Positions 1-8,831 of a stretch of DNA of 64,000 bases are shown one piece after another. Each line of letters starts with the position of its first letter. Position 1 is the first letter of the stretch. The notes below the pieces were generated by a model that was not told where the DNA came from, did no database searches, and saw only the letters and a list, made by a program, of their open reading frames with translations. The stretch is taken from contig NZ_JANUCJ010000002.1 of the NCBI RefSeq assembly GCF_024807615.1, positions 992,001 through 1,056,000 of the forward strand, given 5' to 3'. The translations under genes and the position numbers were made by a program. Origin of the DNA: Tsukamurella ocularis (GTDB lineage: Bacteria > Actinomycetota > Actinomycetes > Mycobacteriales > Mycobacteriaceae).

Positions 1-548
1 GGCGCGGGCAGGGCCTCGCCCGCGAGGACGTCGGCCTCGATGCCCTCGTAAGCGGCGTGCTCGCCGTCGAAGACGACGACGCGGGGCGTGGCGGAGGACT
101 CGGCGAGGGCCTGCTCCGCGAGGCCCACCTGGTCGGCGCTGACCGCGAAGATCGTCGGCTGGGTCTCGTCGAGGATGGCGGCGATCCGGGCGGCCGGGGC
201 GCCGGCCTGCAGCGGCACGTTCGGTGCGCCGAGCAGTGTCGTCGCCAGGTCGACGGTCACGAAGTCCGCGCTCGTGAAGCCGAGGATCGCCACGAAGTCC
301 CCCGCTACCAGTTCGCCCTGCCAGGCGGCGGCCAGCGCCGTGACCCGGCGCCAGATCTCGCCGTAGGTCACGCTCGCGTAGGGGGCGCGGGGGCCGCCCG
401 CGCGGGTCGCGAAGGCCGGACGGTCCGTGTACCGGGCGAAGATCCGGGCGATCACCTGGGGAAGTCGCTCGGCCTGCGCACCGGCCGGGCCGGCCGCCGC
501 TGCGCCACCAGTACCGGGGTCGCCGCCCTGCATCGTCTCGATCGACAT
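1..548 (-). CDS. car: Carboxylic acid reductase, N-terminal part (cut by window edge)
   Basis: Only about 182 N-terminal residues are inside the window; the gene runs off the left edge. The visible part matches the start of the adenylation domain of carboxylic acid reductases (ATP- and NADPH-dependent reduction of carboxylic acids to aldehydes). Diagnostic stretches include TYGEIWRRVTALAAAW, GDFVAILGFTSADF, a VPLQ segment and ILDETQP, spaced as in the Nocardia/Mycobacterium enzymes. The ATG at 548 is preceded by a GAGG-type ribosome site. The extreme N-terminus looks shorter than in the Nocardia enzyme. Full-length family members have adenylation, carrier and reductase domains and need phosphopantetheinylation; those parts are outside the window. 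It is transcribed divergently from the sulfonate/sulfone genes. A plain acyl-CoA synthetase is the alternative, but the GFTS-D segment favours CAR. Confidence 0.82.
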   Translation of the reverse strand, partial: MSIETMQGGDPGTGGAAAAGPAGAQAERLPQVIARIFARYTDRPAFATRAGGPRAPYASVTYGEIWRRVTALAAAWQGELVAGDFVAILGFTSADFVTVDLATTLLGAPNVPLQAGAPAARIAAILDETQPTIFAVSADQVGLAEQALAESSATPRVVVFDGEHAAYEGIEADVLAGEALPA

Positions 549-600
549 CCAACACACCTCATTTCACTACGGAACTCTAACTAACTCTTTCCCAGCTTAG

Positions 601-614
601 CTACTGATCGGTAG
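601..614. promoter_or_regulatory. Imperfect palindrome, candidate TetR-type operator
   Basis: CTACTGATCGGTAG is a 14-bp near-palindrome (one mismatched pair) around GATC. It resembles the CTACCGATCGGTAG form common among actinobacterial TetR-family operators. It lies in the 166-bp divergent region between the CAR gene (start 548) and the SsuD-like gene (start 715), so one regulator could control either side. No TetR gene is present in the window. Confidence 0.4.
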
Positions 615-714
615 GTGTGCACGTTCGACGCATCGCGAGTCGAAACCTGGCCGCCGCGACCGCGTGGTGATGAACTGGCGCTTCGTATCCCCGCTCCCCC
701 AACGGAAGGCCGAC

Positions 715-1899
715 GTGAGCTCGCGCACACCTCTCCACCTGCACTGGTTCCTGCCCACGTACGGCGACTCGCGGAACCTCATGGCGGGCGGTCACGGCAG
801 CGGCATGAGCGGTGATCGCCCCGCGAACCTGCACTACCTCAAGCAACTCGCCCTCGCCGCCGAGGCGAACGAGTTCGAGGCCGTGCTCATCCCCACCGGC
901 CTGTGGTGCGAGGACTCCTGGCTCACCGCCGCGCTTCTGACCGAGTCCACGGACAAGCTCAAGTTCCTGGTGGCACTGCGCCCGGGCCTGGTCAGCCCCC
1001 TCCTCTCGGCGCAGATGGCGAGCACTCTGCAGTGGCAGTCCGGCGGCCGGGTCCTGCTCAATGTGGTGACCGGCGGCGAGTCGTCCGAGCAGCGCGCCTT
1101 CGGCGACACGCTCAGCAAGGACGAGCGCTACGCCCGGTGCGGCGAGTTCCTCGACATCACCAAGCAGCTGTGGACCTCGTCCGAGCCGGTGAACGTCGCC
1201 GGGAAGTACGTCTCCGCCGAGAACGCGCTCCTCGCCCGCCGTCCCGATCCGGCCCCGCCGATCTTCTTCGGCGGCAGCTCGCCCGCCGCGGGCGACGTCG
1301 CCGCGAAACACGCCGACACCTACCTCACCTGGGGCGAGCCGCCCGCGCAGGTGAAGAAGAAGCTGGACTGGATCCGCGGACTCGCCGCCGAACAGGGCCG
1401 CGAGCTGACCTACGGCATCCGCCTGCACGTGATCTCCCGCGACACCAGCGAAGAGGCGTGGGCCGAGGCCAACCGGCTGCTGGGCAACCTCGACCCCGCG
1501 GCGGTGCGCGCCGCACAGGCCAACCTGGCCAGGAGCGAGTCCGAGGGACAGCGCCTCATGCGCGAGCTGCACGGCGGCGGTGCGGCCTTCGACGAGGCCG
1601 CAGACGCCCGCTCGCTCCAGGTGTACCCGGGCCTGTGGACCGGCGTCGGCCTGGTGCGCGGCGGCGCGGGCACGGCGCTCGTCGGCTCCCACGACGAGGT
1701 CGCAGATCTCATCGCCGAGTACGCGGCGCTGGGCCTCGACCACTTCATCCTCTCCGGGTACCCGCACCTGGAGGAGGCCTACCACTTCGGCGAGGGCGTG
1801 CGCCCCCGCCTCGCGGCGCGCGGATTGCTCGACGCCTCCGGCGCACCGTCGGAGCCCGTGCGCGGCGCTTTCCTGCCCGACCTCTCCCCCACCTCCTAG
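715..1899 (+). CDS. SsuD-like FMNH2-dependent monooxygenase (LLM class)
   Basis: A 394-residue bacterial-luciferase-like flavin monooxygenase of the alkanesulfonate monooxygenase group. These enzymes use reduced FMN and O2 to cleave C-S bonds and release sulfite. Family features seen: HLHWFLPTYGDSR at the N-terminus, RVLLNVVTGGE near residue 120 and FFGGSSPAAGDVAAKHADTYLTW near residue 180. I chose GTG at 715 because GGAAGG sits just upstream and the family's N-terminus begins there; the frame is open back to 664. It lies 18 bp upstream of sfnG in what looks like one operon. Substrate (alkanesulfonate, methanesulfinate or another organosulfur compound) cannot be fixed from sequence. Confidence 0.8.
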   Translation: MSSRTPLHLHWFLPTYGDSRNLMAGGHGSGMSGDRPANLHYLKQLALAAEANEFEAVLIPTGLWCEDSWLTAALLTESTDKLKFLVALRPGLVSPLLSAQMASTLQWQSGGRVLLNVVTGGESSEQRAFGDTLSKDERYARCGEFLDITKQLWTSSEPVNVAGKYVSAENALLARRPDPAPPIFFGGSSPAAGDVAAKHADTYLTWGEPPAQVKKKLDWIRGLAAEQGRELTYGIRLHVISRDTSEEAWAEANRLLGNLDPAAVRAAQANLARSESEGQRLMRELHGGGAAFDEAADARSLQVYPGLWTGVGLVRGGAGTALVGSHDEVADLIAEYAALGLDHFILSGYPHLEEAYHFGEGVRPRLAARGLLDASGAPSEPVRGAFLPDLSPTS

Positions 1900-1917
1900 C
1901 CGCGAAGGACCGCACGG

Positions 1918-3027
1918 ATGACGACCGAGAAGATCGCTGACGAGATCAAGTTCGCCTATTGGGTGCCGAACGTCTCGGGAGGCCTGGTGACCAGCGACAT
2001 CGAGCAGCGCACCAGCTGGGACTTCGAGTACAACAAGAAGCTGGCGCAAACGGCCGAGCGCGTGGGCTTCGAGTACGCCCTCTCGCAGGTGCGGTACATG
2101 GCCAGCTACGGCGCCGAGTACCAGCACGAGTCCACCTCGTTCAGCCTCGCACTCCTCGGTGCGACCGAGAAGCTCAAGGTGATCGCGGCCGTACACCCCG
2201 GTCTGTGGCACCCCGCGGTGCTGGCGAAGTTCGGCGCCACCGCCGACCACCTGTCGAACGGGCGCTTCGCGATCAACGTGGTCTCGGGCTGGTTCGCGGG
2301 CGAGTTCAAGGCGCTCGGCGAGCCCTGGCTCGAGCACGACGAGCGCTACCGCCGCAGCGCGGAGTTCCTCGAGGTGATCCGGAAGATCTGGACCGAGGAC
2401 GACGTGAACTTCGGCGGCGACTTCTACCGCATCCGCGACTTCACGCTCAAGCCGAAGCCGCTCAACACCGCGGAGCGCCCCAACCCGGAACTCTTCCAGG
2501 GCGGCAACTCCTCCGCTGCGCGCATCAACGGAGGCAAGTACGCCGACTGGTACTTCTCCAACGGAAAGGACTTCGACGGCGTCACCGATCAGCTCGACGA
2601 CCTGCGCCGCATTGCCCGGGAGGCGCAGCGCGAGGTGAAGTTCGGCCTGAACGGCTTCATCATCGCCCGCGACACCGAGAAGGAGGCGCGGGACACCTTG
2701 CGCGAGATCGTCGAGAAGGCCAACAAGCCGGCGGTCGAGGGCTTCCGCGACGCCGTGCAACAGGCAGGCAAGTCCACCTCGGACGGCCGCGGCATGTGGG
2801 CGGACTCCAGCTTCGAGGACCTGGTCCAGTACAACGACGGCTTCCGGACGCAGCTCATCGGCACGCCCGAGCAGGTCGCGGAGCGGATCGTCGCCTACAA
2901 GGAGCTCGGCGTCGACCTCATCCTGGGCGGCTTCCTGCACTTCCAGGAGGAGATCGAGTACTTCGGCGAGAAGGTGCTACCGCTGGTCCGCGAGATCGAG
3001 GCGAGCCGCGCCGGGGCACTGGTGTGA
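1918..3027 (+). CDS. sfnG: SfnG-type dimethylsulfone monooxygenase
   Basis: A 369-residue LLM-class flavin monooxygenase closely resembling SfnG, which oxidises dimethylsulfone with FMNH2 to give methanesulfinate. Typical segments are FAYWVPNVSGGLVTS, the RTSWDFEYNKKLAQTAE region, INVVSGWFAGEFKALGEPW near residue 125 and LELFQGGNSSAARINGG-like sequence around residue 190. The stop codon overlaps the GTG start of the next gene by four bases, so translation is probably coupled. Together with the SsuD-like enzyme upstream and the SfnB-like enzyme downstream it forms a sulfone/sulfonate sulfur-scavenging operon. The FMN reductase that must feed these enzymes is not in the window. Confidence 0.85.
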   Translation: MTTEKIADEIKFAYWVPNVSGGLVTSDIEQRTSWDFEYNKKLAQTAERVGFEYALSQVRYMASYGAEYQHESTSFSLALLGATEKLKVIAAVHPGLWHPAVLAKFGATADHLSNGRFAINVVSGWFAGEFKALGEPWLEHDERYRRSAEFLEVIRKIWTEDDVNFGGDFYRIRDFTLKPKPLNTAERPNPELFQGGNSSAARINGGKYADWYFSNGKDFDGVTDQLDDLRRIAREAQREVKFGLNGFIIARDTEKEARDTLREIVEKANKPAVEGFRDAVQQAGKSTSDGRGMWADSSFEDLVQYNDGFRTQLIGTPEQVAERIVAYKELGVDLILGGFLHFQEEIEYFGEKVLPLVREIEASRAGALV

Positions 3028-4211
3028 CCCTCGCGGCCGCGATCGACTCCGCCGAGGCCGCCGTCACCGCGGCGCGTGAGCTCGCGGCGCGGCTCGCCGA
3101 CGGTGCCGGCGAACGCGACCGGGAGCGGCGCTTGCCACACGCCGAGGTCGAATACCTCTCCGACGCCGGCCTGTTCGCGCTGACGGTGCCCGCCCGCTTC
3201 GGCGGCCCGGACCTGCCGCCGTCCGTCGTCGCCGAGGTCTTCCGGACCCTCGCGACCGTCGACGGCTCGCTCGCGCAGATCCCGCACAGCCACTACGTGT
3301 ATCTCACCGCCCTGCGTCTGGCGGGCCCGGAGGAACTGCAGCGCAGGATCTTCGAGCAGGTGCTCGACGGGGCCCGGGTCGCGAACGCGCAGTCGGAGCG
3401 GGGCGGGAGGACCGTCGCCGACGTGGCCACCACGCTCACCCGAACCCCCGACGGCGCGCACCTCGACGGTGAGAAGTTCTACTGCACGGGTTCGCCCTAC
3501 GCACACCTCCTCGCGGTGCTCGCTCGGGACACCGAATCCGGCGAGCACGTCATCGCCTTCGTCCCGGCGGATACCCCAGGTATCGCCATCGCCGACGATT
3601 GGAACGGCCTGGGCCAGCGGACCACCGGCAGCGGCACTGTCCGCTTCAATGACGTGGCCGTGCCGCTCGACGCCGTCGTCGCCCGTTCCTCCGCAGTCGC
3701 GGAGCCCACCGGCTACGGCGCGTTCGCACAGCTGTTGCACGTCGCGATCGACGCCGGGATAGCGCGGGGATCGCTCGAGGTCGCGGCCGAGTTCGTCCGG
3801 ACGAAGTCCCGGCCCTGGTTCGAGGCCGGCGTCGATCGGGCGCAGGACGATCCGCTCGTGATCCAGCGTTTCGGCGAGCTGACTGTGACGGTCCGCGCCG
3901 CGGAGGCAGCACTCGTCGTCGCTGCACAGGCGGTGGACGCAACCTTCGACGCTCCCGGCCCGGACACCGCCGCCGAGGCCTCCCTCGCCGTCGCCACCGC
4001 GAAGGTGCTCGCAGACCGGGCGGCGACCGAGGTACCGTCCGCCCTGTTCGAGGTGTCGGGCACCCGAAGCGCCGGGGGCGACTCGGGGCTCGATCGGTAC
4101 TGGCGGGACGCGCGCACGCACACCCTGCACGACCCGGTGCGCTACAAGGTCAACCACCTAGGCCGATTTACTCTGAACGAGGAGCGGCCGCCGCTGCACG
4201 GCGTCATCTGA
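3024..4211 (+). CDS. SfnB-family acyl-CoA dehydrogenase-like flavoprotein
   Basis: A 395-residue acyl-CoA-dehydrogenase-fold protein of the SfnB/DszC-like group that accompanies sulfur-acquisition flavin monooxygenases. It shows the N-terminal helical domain (LSDAGLFALTVPARFGGPD), a middle beta domain with NAQSERGG, and the C-terminal four-helix domain. The GTG start at 3024 overlaps the sfnG stop (GTGA), and no other start fits the operon better. Members of this group are FMN/FAD-dependent monooxygenases or accessory flavoenzymes rather than fatty-acid dehydrogenases; the exact reaction here is unknown. I infer a role in organosulfur use from the two upstream genes. Confidence 0.78.
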   Translation: MTLAAAIDSAEAAVTAARELAARLADGAGERDRERRLPHAEVEYLSDAGLFALTVPARFGGPDLPPSVVAEVFRTLATVDGSLAQIPHSHYVYLTALRLAGPEELQRRIFEQVLDGARVANAQSERGGRTVADVATTLTRTPDGAHLDGEKFYCTGSPYAHLLAVLARDTESGEHVIAFVPADTPGIAIADDWNGLGQRTTGSGTVRFNDVAVPLDAVVARSSAVAEPTGYGAFAQLLHVAIDAGIARGSLEVAAEFVRTKSRPWFEAGVDRAQDDPLVIQRFGELTVTVRAAEAALVVAAQAVDATFDAPGPDTAAEASLAVATAKVLADRAATEVPSALFEVSGTRSAGGDSGLDRYWRDARTHTLHDPVRYKVNHLGRFTLNEERPPLHGVI

Positions 4212-4226
4212 GCCCCGGAATAGAAT

Positions 4227-4244
4227 CGGACCCCAGTCCGTTTT
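4227..4244 (+). terminator. Small hairpin with T-run, weak terminator candidate
   Basis: CGGAC and GTCCG (5-bp stem, CCCA loop) are followed by TTTT in the 43-bp gap between the SfnB-like gene and the next LLM gene. The stem is short, so it may only attenuate read-through. Confidence 0.3.
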
Positions 4245-4254
4245 CATCGGTACT

Positions 4255-5289
4255 ATGACTGACATGAAGATTCCCGAGTTCGGCGTGGACACGTTCGGCG
4301 GCGTCACGAAGGACGCCCACGGCGAGCCGCTGCCCCATCCCCAGGTGATCCGCGACCTCGTCGAGGAGGCCGTCGCCGCCGACGGCGCGGGCCTCGACTT
4401 CTTCGGCGTCGGCGAGCACCACCGCGCGGACTTCGCCGTCTCCAGCCCCGAGATGGTGCTCGCGGCGATCGCGGCGCGTACCCAGTCCATCCGCCTCGGA
4501 TCCACCGTCACGGTGCTGAGCTCAGACGACCCGGTGCGGGTCTTCGAGCGCTTCGCCACCCTGGACGCCGTCTCGAACGGCCGGGCGGAGATCGTCGCCG
4601 GGCGGGGCTCGTTCACCGAGTCCTTCCCCCTGTTCGGCTACGACCTGCAGGACTACGAGGTGCTGTTCGAGGAGAAGCTCGAGCTCCTCGCCGCGCTGCT
4701 CACCGAGGAACCGGTCACCTGGTCGGGCACCACGCGCGCAGCCCTGTCCGAGCAGCGCGTGTTCCCCACCACCGCGGACGGCCTCCGCGCCTGGGTGGGC
4801 GTCGGCGGCAGCCCCGAATCCGTCGTCCGCACCGCCCGATACGGTTTCGGTCTCTTCCTGGCGATCATCGGCGGTCCAGCGGAACGCTTCGCGGCCTACA
4901 CCGACCTGTTCCGACGGGCCGAGAACGAGTTCGGCAGCTCGCCGCAGCCGATCGCCGTCCACTCCCCCGGCCTGGTCGCCGAAACCGACGAGCAGGCCCG
5001 CGCTCTCGTCCACGACGGCTGGCTGCGGATGCGACAGCGCATGGTCGCCGAGCGGGGCTGGCCTCCGCCCGCACTGGGCGACTTCGAGCACGAGGTCGAG
5101 ACCGGTTCGCTGTACGTGGGCTCACCGGAGACGGTCGCGCGCCGGATCGCGGCGACGGTCCGCGCGCTCGGCGTCGACCGCTTCGACCTCAAGTACGACC
5201 AGCCCGTGACCCACGCCGACCTGATGCGGTCGATCACCCTGTACGGCGAGCAGGTCGTCCCCATGGTCAAGGACATGCTCAGCGAGTGA
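4255..5289 (+). CDS. LLM-class flavin-dependent oxidoreductase
   Basis: A 344-residue luciferase-like oxidoreductase of the subgroup with VGEHHRADFAVSSPEMVLAA near residue 45, RLGSTVTVLSSDDPVRVFE near residue 80 and RAEIVAGRGSFTESFPLFG near residue 110. Such proteins bind FMN or F420, and their substrates are mostly unknown. It follows the sulfur-scavenging genes by 43 bp in the same direction, so it may be part of the same set or have its own promoter; the small hairpin in the gap leaves this open. Two starts are possible (ATG at 4255 or 4264); neither has a clear ribosome site, so I kept the first. Function beyond the fold is not assigned. Confidence 0.72.
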   Translation: MTDMKIPEFGVDTFGGVTKDAHGEPLPHPQVIRDLVEEAVAADGAGLDFFGVGEHHRADFAVSSPEMVLAAIAARTQSIRLGSTVTVLSSDDPVRVFERFATLDAVSNGRAEIVAGRGSFTESFPLFGYDLQDYEVLFEEKLELLAALLTEEPVTWSGTTRAALSEQRVFPTTADGLRAWVGVGGSPESVVRTARYGFGLFLAIIGGPAERFAAYTDLFRRAENEFGSSPQPIAVHSPGLVAETDEQARALVHDGWLRMRQRMVAERGWPPPALGDFEHEVETGSLYVGSPETVARRIAATVRALGVDRFDLKYDQPVTHADLMRSITLYGEQVVPMVKDMLSE

Positions 5290-5451
5290 CGAGGAGAGCG
5301 GCGACCGGTCCGCGGTACCCCGCTCCAGCCACTCCCCGGTCAGTGCCGGATCCCACTCTGACAGCCGCCGATGACCTATCGCAAAGCCCTTTTCGCCGTG
5401 GGCGCAATCCAGCCAGCGGCGAGCACGGGCGAGCGCACATATCCTGGTCGG

Positions 5452-7905
5452 GTGCCCCCACCTCGCGCTCTGCGCGGCGCCGCCGCGCGCCCCCTCGTCA
5501 CCGGTGCGGCGCTGGCCGCCGTCGTGATCATCCTCGCCGCGTTCGCCGCGTGCGGCCTCGGCGGGCGGAGCGCACCGTCGTTCCAGCGCACCGACCAGGC
5601 GATCGACGGAGCCGGAGTCCAGCTCGACACCTCGTTCTTCCGGCCCGACGGTGCCGGGCCGGCCCCCGCGGTGCTCCTCGCACACGGCTTCGGCGGCTCG
5701 AAGGACGACGTTCGCGCCGAGGCCGAGCAACTGGCGGGCCGGGGTTACGCGGTGCTGACCTACACCGCGCGCGGCTTCGGGAAGTCGACGGGCCTCGTCG
5801 GCCTCGACTCCCCCGACGCCGAGGTCGCGGACGCGCGCAAGCTCCTCGACTGGCTCGCCGCGCGCTCCGACGTGCAGCAGGACCGGCCCGGTGATCCCCG
5901 GGTCGGCGTCGCCGGCGGCAGCTACGGCGGCGCCCTGGCGCTCCTGCTCGCCGGACACGACAAACGCGTCGACGCCATAGCCCCGCGGATCACCTACTGG
6001 GACTTGGAGCAGGCCCTGTTCCCCGGCGGCGTCTACAAGAAGCAGTGGGCGGGCATCCTGTTCACGATGGGCGGCGGCTGCGCGCGCTTCGAGCCGGCCG
6101 TCTGCGAGATGTACACACGGATCGCGCAGGGCGGCACGCTCACCGATACCGACAGGGCGTTGCTCGCGGCGCGGAGCCCCGCCTCGGTGGGCGCGGAGAT
6201 CCGCGTCCCCACGTACCTCGCGCAAGGCGAGCTCGACTCGTTGTTCCCGCTCGATCACGCCGATGCCGCCGCACAGCGCATCGCGGCGAACGGCGCGCCT
6301 GTCGCGGTGGACTGGATCGCCGGCGGCCACGACGCCGGCAGCGCCGAGGACGCCCGGGTGAACGCCCGCACGGCGGAGTGGTTCGACCGCTACCTCAAGA
6401 ACGAGGACGCCCCGGCGGTGCCCGCCTTCCAGGTCTCCCGTTCCGGCGGCGTCGACCGCGAGACAGGCGAGCGCACCGTCCGCGCGTCGAGCACCGACGC
6501 CTACCCCGGGCTCGCCGGGACCATCACGCGCGCAATCGCCCTGCCCGGCGAGCCGCAGCGGGCGGAGAATCCCGCGGGCGGTGCGCCACCGTCGATCTCG
6601 GGGGTGCCCGGCCTCGGCGGCCTGGCCTCGTCCGCGGCGGCGCTCGGTTCCTTCGGGCTCTCGCGCGACCTTCCGGCGCAGGCCGCGATCGTCGACTCGG
6701 AACCGCTGAGCGGACCGGTCACGGTGACCGGCGCCCCGACGGTGTCGATCAAGGTCGACTCCACCGCGTCCGACGCGGTGCTCTTCGCGAAGCTCTACGA
6801 CGTGGGCCCCGAGGGCACACAGATCCTGCCGCAGCAGCTCGCCGCGCCGATCCGCATCCCGATCACCGCGGGCACAGCGACGGCGGCGGTCCGGCTGCCC
6901 GTCATCGACCACGAGTTCGCCGCCGGGCATCGCATGCGGCTCGCCCTCGCGACCACCGACCTCGCCTACCTCTCGCCGTCCGCGCCTGCGACGCACACGA
7001 TCACGGTGACGAGCCCCCTGACGGTGCCTGAGGTGCCGGCGTTGAAGACCGCGCCGGCGCCCCTGCCAACGTGGGTGTGGGTGCTGCCGCTCGTCGCGCT
7101 CGCGATCGCGGCGGCGCTGCTCCTCGTACGCCGCCCGCGCCCGGCGCCGCCCGCCGACCCGGAGCTGGCCGACATCGCGCTGCAGGTGACCGGGCTGTCC
7201 AAGAAGTACGCGGGCGGCGACGGCTACAGCGTGCGCGACGTGACCTTCCGAGTGGAGCGCGGCCAGATCCTCGGCCTGCTCGGCCCGAACGGCGCCGGCA
7301 AGACCACCACGCTGCGCATGTTGATGGGCCTCATCACGCCGGACGAGGGCGGCATCCGGGTCTTCGGGCACGAGATCCGGCCCGGCGCACCGGTACTCTC
7401 CCGCGTCGGCGCCTTCGTCGAGGGCGCGGGCTTCCTGCCGCATCTGTCGGGTCGGGCGAACCTGGACCTGTACTGGCGGGCCACCGGCCGCCCGACCGAC
7501 GAAGCACACCTCGAGGAGGCCCTGGAGATCGCGGACCTCGGGAACGCGCTGGAGCGCCCGGTGCGCACCTACTCGCAGGGCATGCGGCAGCGGCTCGCGA
7601 TCGCCCAGGCGATGCTCGGCCTGCCGGACGTGCTGGTCCTCGATGAGCCGACGAACGGTCTCGACCCCTCGCAGATCCGCGAGATGCGGGACGCGATCGT
7701 CCGCTACGGCGCGACCGGCCGCACCGTGATCGTCTCCAGCCACCTGCTGGCGGAGGTCGAGCAGACCTGCACGCACGTCGTGGTGCTGCGCCGCGGCGAG
7801 CTCATCGCCGCCGGCACCGTCGACGAGATCGTGCAGGCCGGCGAGGGCCGCGGGTCCCGCACCCTCGAAGACGCGTTCCTCCAGCTGACGGGAGACGGAG
7901 CATGA
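5452..7905 (+). CDS. Fusion of CocE/X-Pro peptidase-type hydrolase and ABC transporter ATPase
   Basis: An 817-residue two-part membrane protein. A basic N-terminus and hydrophobic helix (about 15-37) lead into an alpha/beta-hydrolase domain of the CocE/S15 type. Its nucleophile is Ser157 in GGSYGG, with a likely acid in GELDSLFP and a likely base in GGHDAG. A beta-rich domain follows, then a second membrane helix (about 540-561), then a complete ABC ATPase. The ATPase shows Walker A GPNGAGKT (611-618), signature YSQGMRQRL, Walker B VLVLDEP and an SSHLL switch. The topology would put the hydrolase outside and the ATPase inside. GTG at 5452 is chosen because a TATCCT -10 element ends 7 bases before it (leaderless). 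The permease overlaps its end. Confidence 0.85.
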   Translation: MPPPRALRGAAARPLVTGAALAAVVIILAAFAACGLGGRSAPSFQRTDQAIDGAGVQLDTSFFRPDGAGPAPAVLLAHGFGGSKDDVRAEAEQLAGRGYAVLTYTARGFGKSTGLVGLDSPDAEVADARKLLDWLAARSDVQQDRPGDPRVGVAGGSYGGALALLLAGHDKRVDAIAPRITYWDLEQALFPGGVYKKQWAGILFTMGGGCARFEPAVCEMYTRIAQGGTLTDTDRALLAARSPASVGAEIRVPTYLAQGELDSLFPLDHADAAAQRIAANGAPVAVDWIAGGHDAGSAEDARVNARTAEWFDRYLKNEDAPAVPAFQVSRSGGVDRETGERTVRASSTDAYPGLAGTITRAIALPGEPQRAENPAGGAPPSISGVPGLGGLASSAAALGSFGLSRDLPAQAAIVDSEPLSGPVTVTGAPTVSIKVDSTASDAVLFAKLYDVGPEGTQILPQQLAAPIRIPITAGTATAAVRLPVIDHEFAAGHRMRLALATTDLAYLSPSAPATHTITVTSPLTVPEVPALKTAPAPLPTWVWVLPLVALAIAAALLLVRRPRPAPPADPELADIALQVTGLSKKYAGGDGYSVRDVTFRVERGQILGLLGPNGAGKTTTLRMLMGLITPDEGGIRVFGHEIRPGAPVLSRVGAFVEGAGFLPHLSGRANLDLYWRATGRPTDEAHLEEALEIADLGNALERPVRTYSQGMRQRLAIAQAMLGLPDVLVLDEPTNGLDPSQIREMRDAIVRYGATGRTVIVSSHLLAEVEQTCTHVVVLRRGELIAAGTVDEIVQAGEGRGSRTLEDAFLQLTGDGA

Positions 7906-8789
7906 CCACCACGAAGGACTCCGCGGCCGGCCGCGACTCGACGCACGGCGCCGCACGGGAGTACGCGCCCCGGCACACCCTGACAGTGCGCGTGGAACTC
8001 GCCCGCCAGCTGAAGCGCCGTCGCACCCTCGTGATGGCGGCCCTGCTCGCGGCGCTGCCGATCGTGCTCATCATCGCCCTCGCCGTGGGCACCGACGATT
8101 CGGGGCGCGGCAACGGACGGCCGTCGATGTTCGACGTCGCCACCGCCTCCGGGCTGAATCTCACCGCCACCGTCCTCATCGCAGGCACCGGCTTCCTGCT
8201 GGTGATCCCCGTCGCGCTGTACTTCGGCGACGCGGTCGCCTCGGAGGCGGACTGGTCGTCGCTGCGCTACCTCCTGGCCGCGCCCGTCCCGCGGACGCGG
8301 CTGCTGGTGACGAAGGCGATCGTCGCACTGATCCTGTCCGTCGCCTCGGTGGCCCTGCTCACCGCGGTCGCGCTGATCGCGGGCACCCTCGCCTACGGCT
8401 GGGGCCCGCTGCAGACGCCGGCGAACACCGCGATTCCGGCGGCTGACGGCCTGTGGCGGCTGATCCTCGCGGCCGGCTTCATCATCGTCTCCGAACTGGC
8501 TACCGCCGGCCTCGCCCTATGGCTCTCGACCCGCACCGATGCGCCGCTCGCGGCGGTCGGCGGGGCCGTGGGGCTCACGGTGATCGGTAGCGTCCTCGAC
8601 CAGGTCACCGCTCTCGGCGGCCTCCGCGCCGCGCTGCCGGCGCACTGGCAATACGCATGGACCGACCTGCTGCAGCCGAGCATCGAGTGGGCGGCGATGG
8701 CTCAGGGGGCCTCGTTGTCGGTGAGCATCGCCGTCGTCCTGTTCGCCCTCGCCGTGCGCGGCTTCCGGACGAAGGACGTGGTCAGCTGA
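7902..8789 (+). CDS. ABC transporter permease
   Basis: A 295-residue membrane protein with about six hydrophobic helices and a GDAVASEADWSSLRYLL stretch typical of ABC-2-type permeases. Its ATG overlaps the stop of the hydrolase-ATPase fusion (ATGA), so the two are surely co-translated and most likely form one transporter: the fused ATPase drives this channel. Because the partner carries an extracellular hydrolase, the system could export or import a peptide or ester, or move something that the hydrolase processes. The cargo is not deducible. The N-terminal 30 residues are hydrophilic and probably cytoplasmic. Confidence 0.78.
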   Translation: MTTTKDSAAGRDSTHGAAREYAPRHTLTVRVELARQLKRRRTLVMAALLAALPIVLIIALAVGTDDSGRGNGRPSMFDVATASGLNLTATVLIAGTGFLLVIPVALYFGDAVASEADWSSLRYLLAAPVPRTRLLVTKAIVALILSVASVALLTAVALIAGTLAYGWGPLQTPANTAIPAADGLWRLILAAGFIIVSELATAGLALWLSTRTDAPLAAVGGAVGLTVIGSVLDQVTALGGLRAALPAHWQYAWTDLLQPSIEWAAMAQGASLSVSIAVVLFALAVRGFRTKDVVS

Positions 8790-8801
8790 CCGACGAGGAA
8801 C

Positions 8802-8821
8802 TCCGCGGTGATCGCCGCGGA
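8802..8821. terminator. Hairpin between convergent genes
   Basis: TCCGCGG and CCGCGGA (7-bp perfect arms, 6-base loop) occupy the 42-bp gap between the ABC permease and the S9 peptidase, which converge here. There is no T-run. It could stop transcription from both sides, but the evidence is only the stem and its position. Confidence 0.35.
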
Positions 8822-8831
8822 CCGGGGGTGC

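Noticed and set aside
601-2940. Long minus-strand frame antisense to the SsuD-like and sfnG genes
   Set aside because: No recognisable domain; the plus-strand flavin monooxygenases are convincing.
5122-7956. Long minus-strand frame antisense to the hydrolase-ABC fusion
   Set aside because: Composition is that of a shadow frame, with no motifs; the plus strand has Walker, signature and serine hydrolase motifs.
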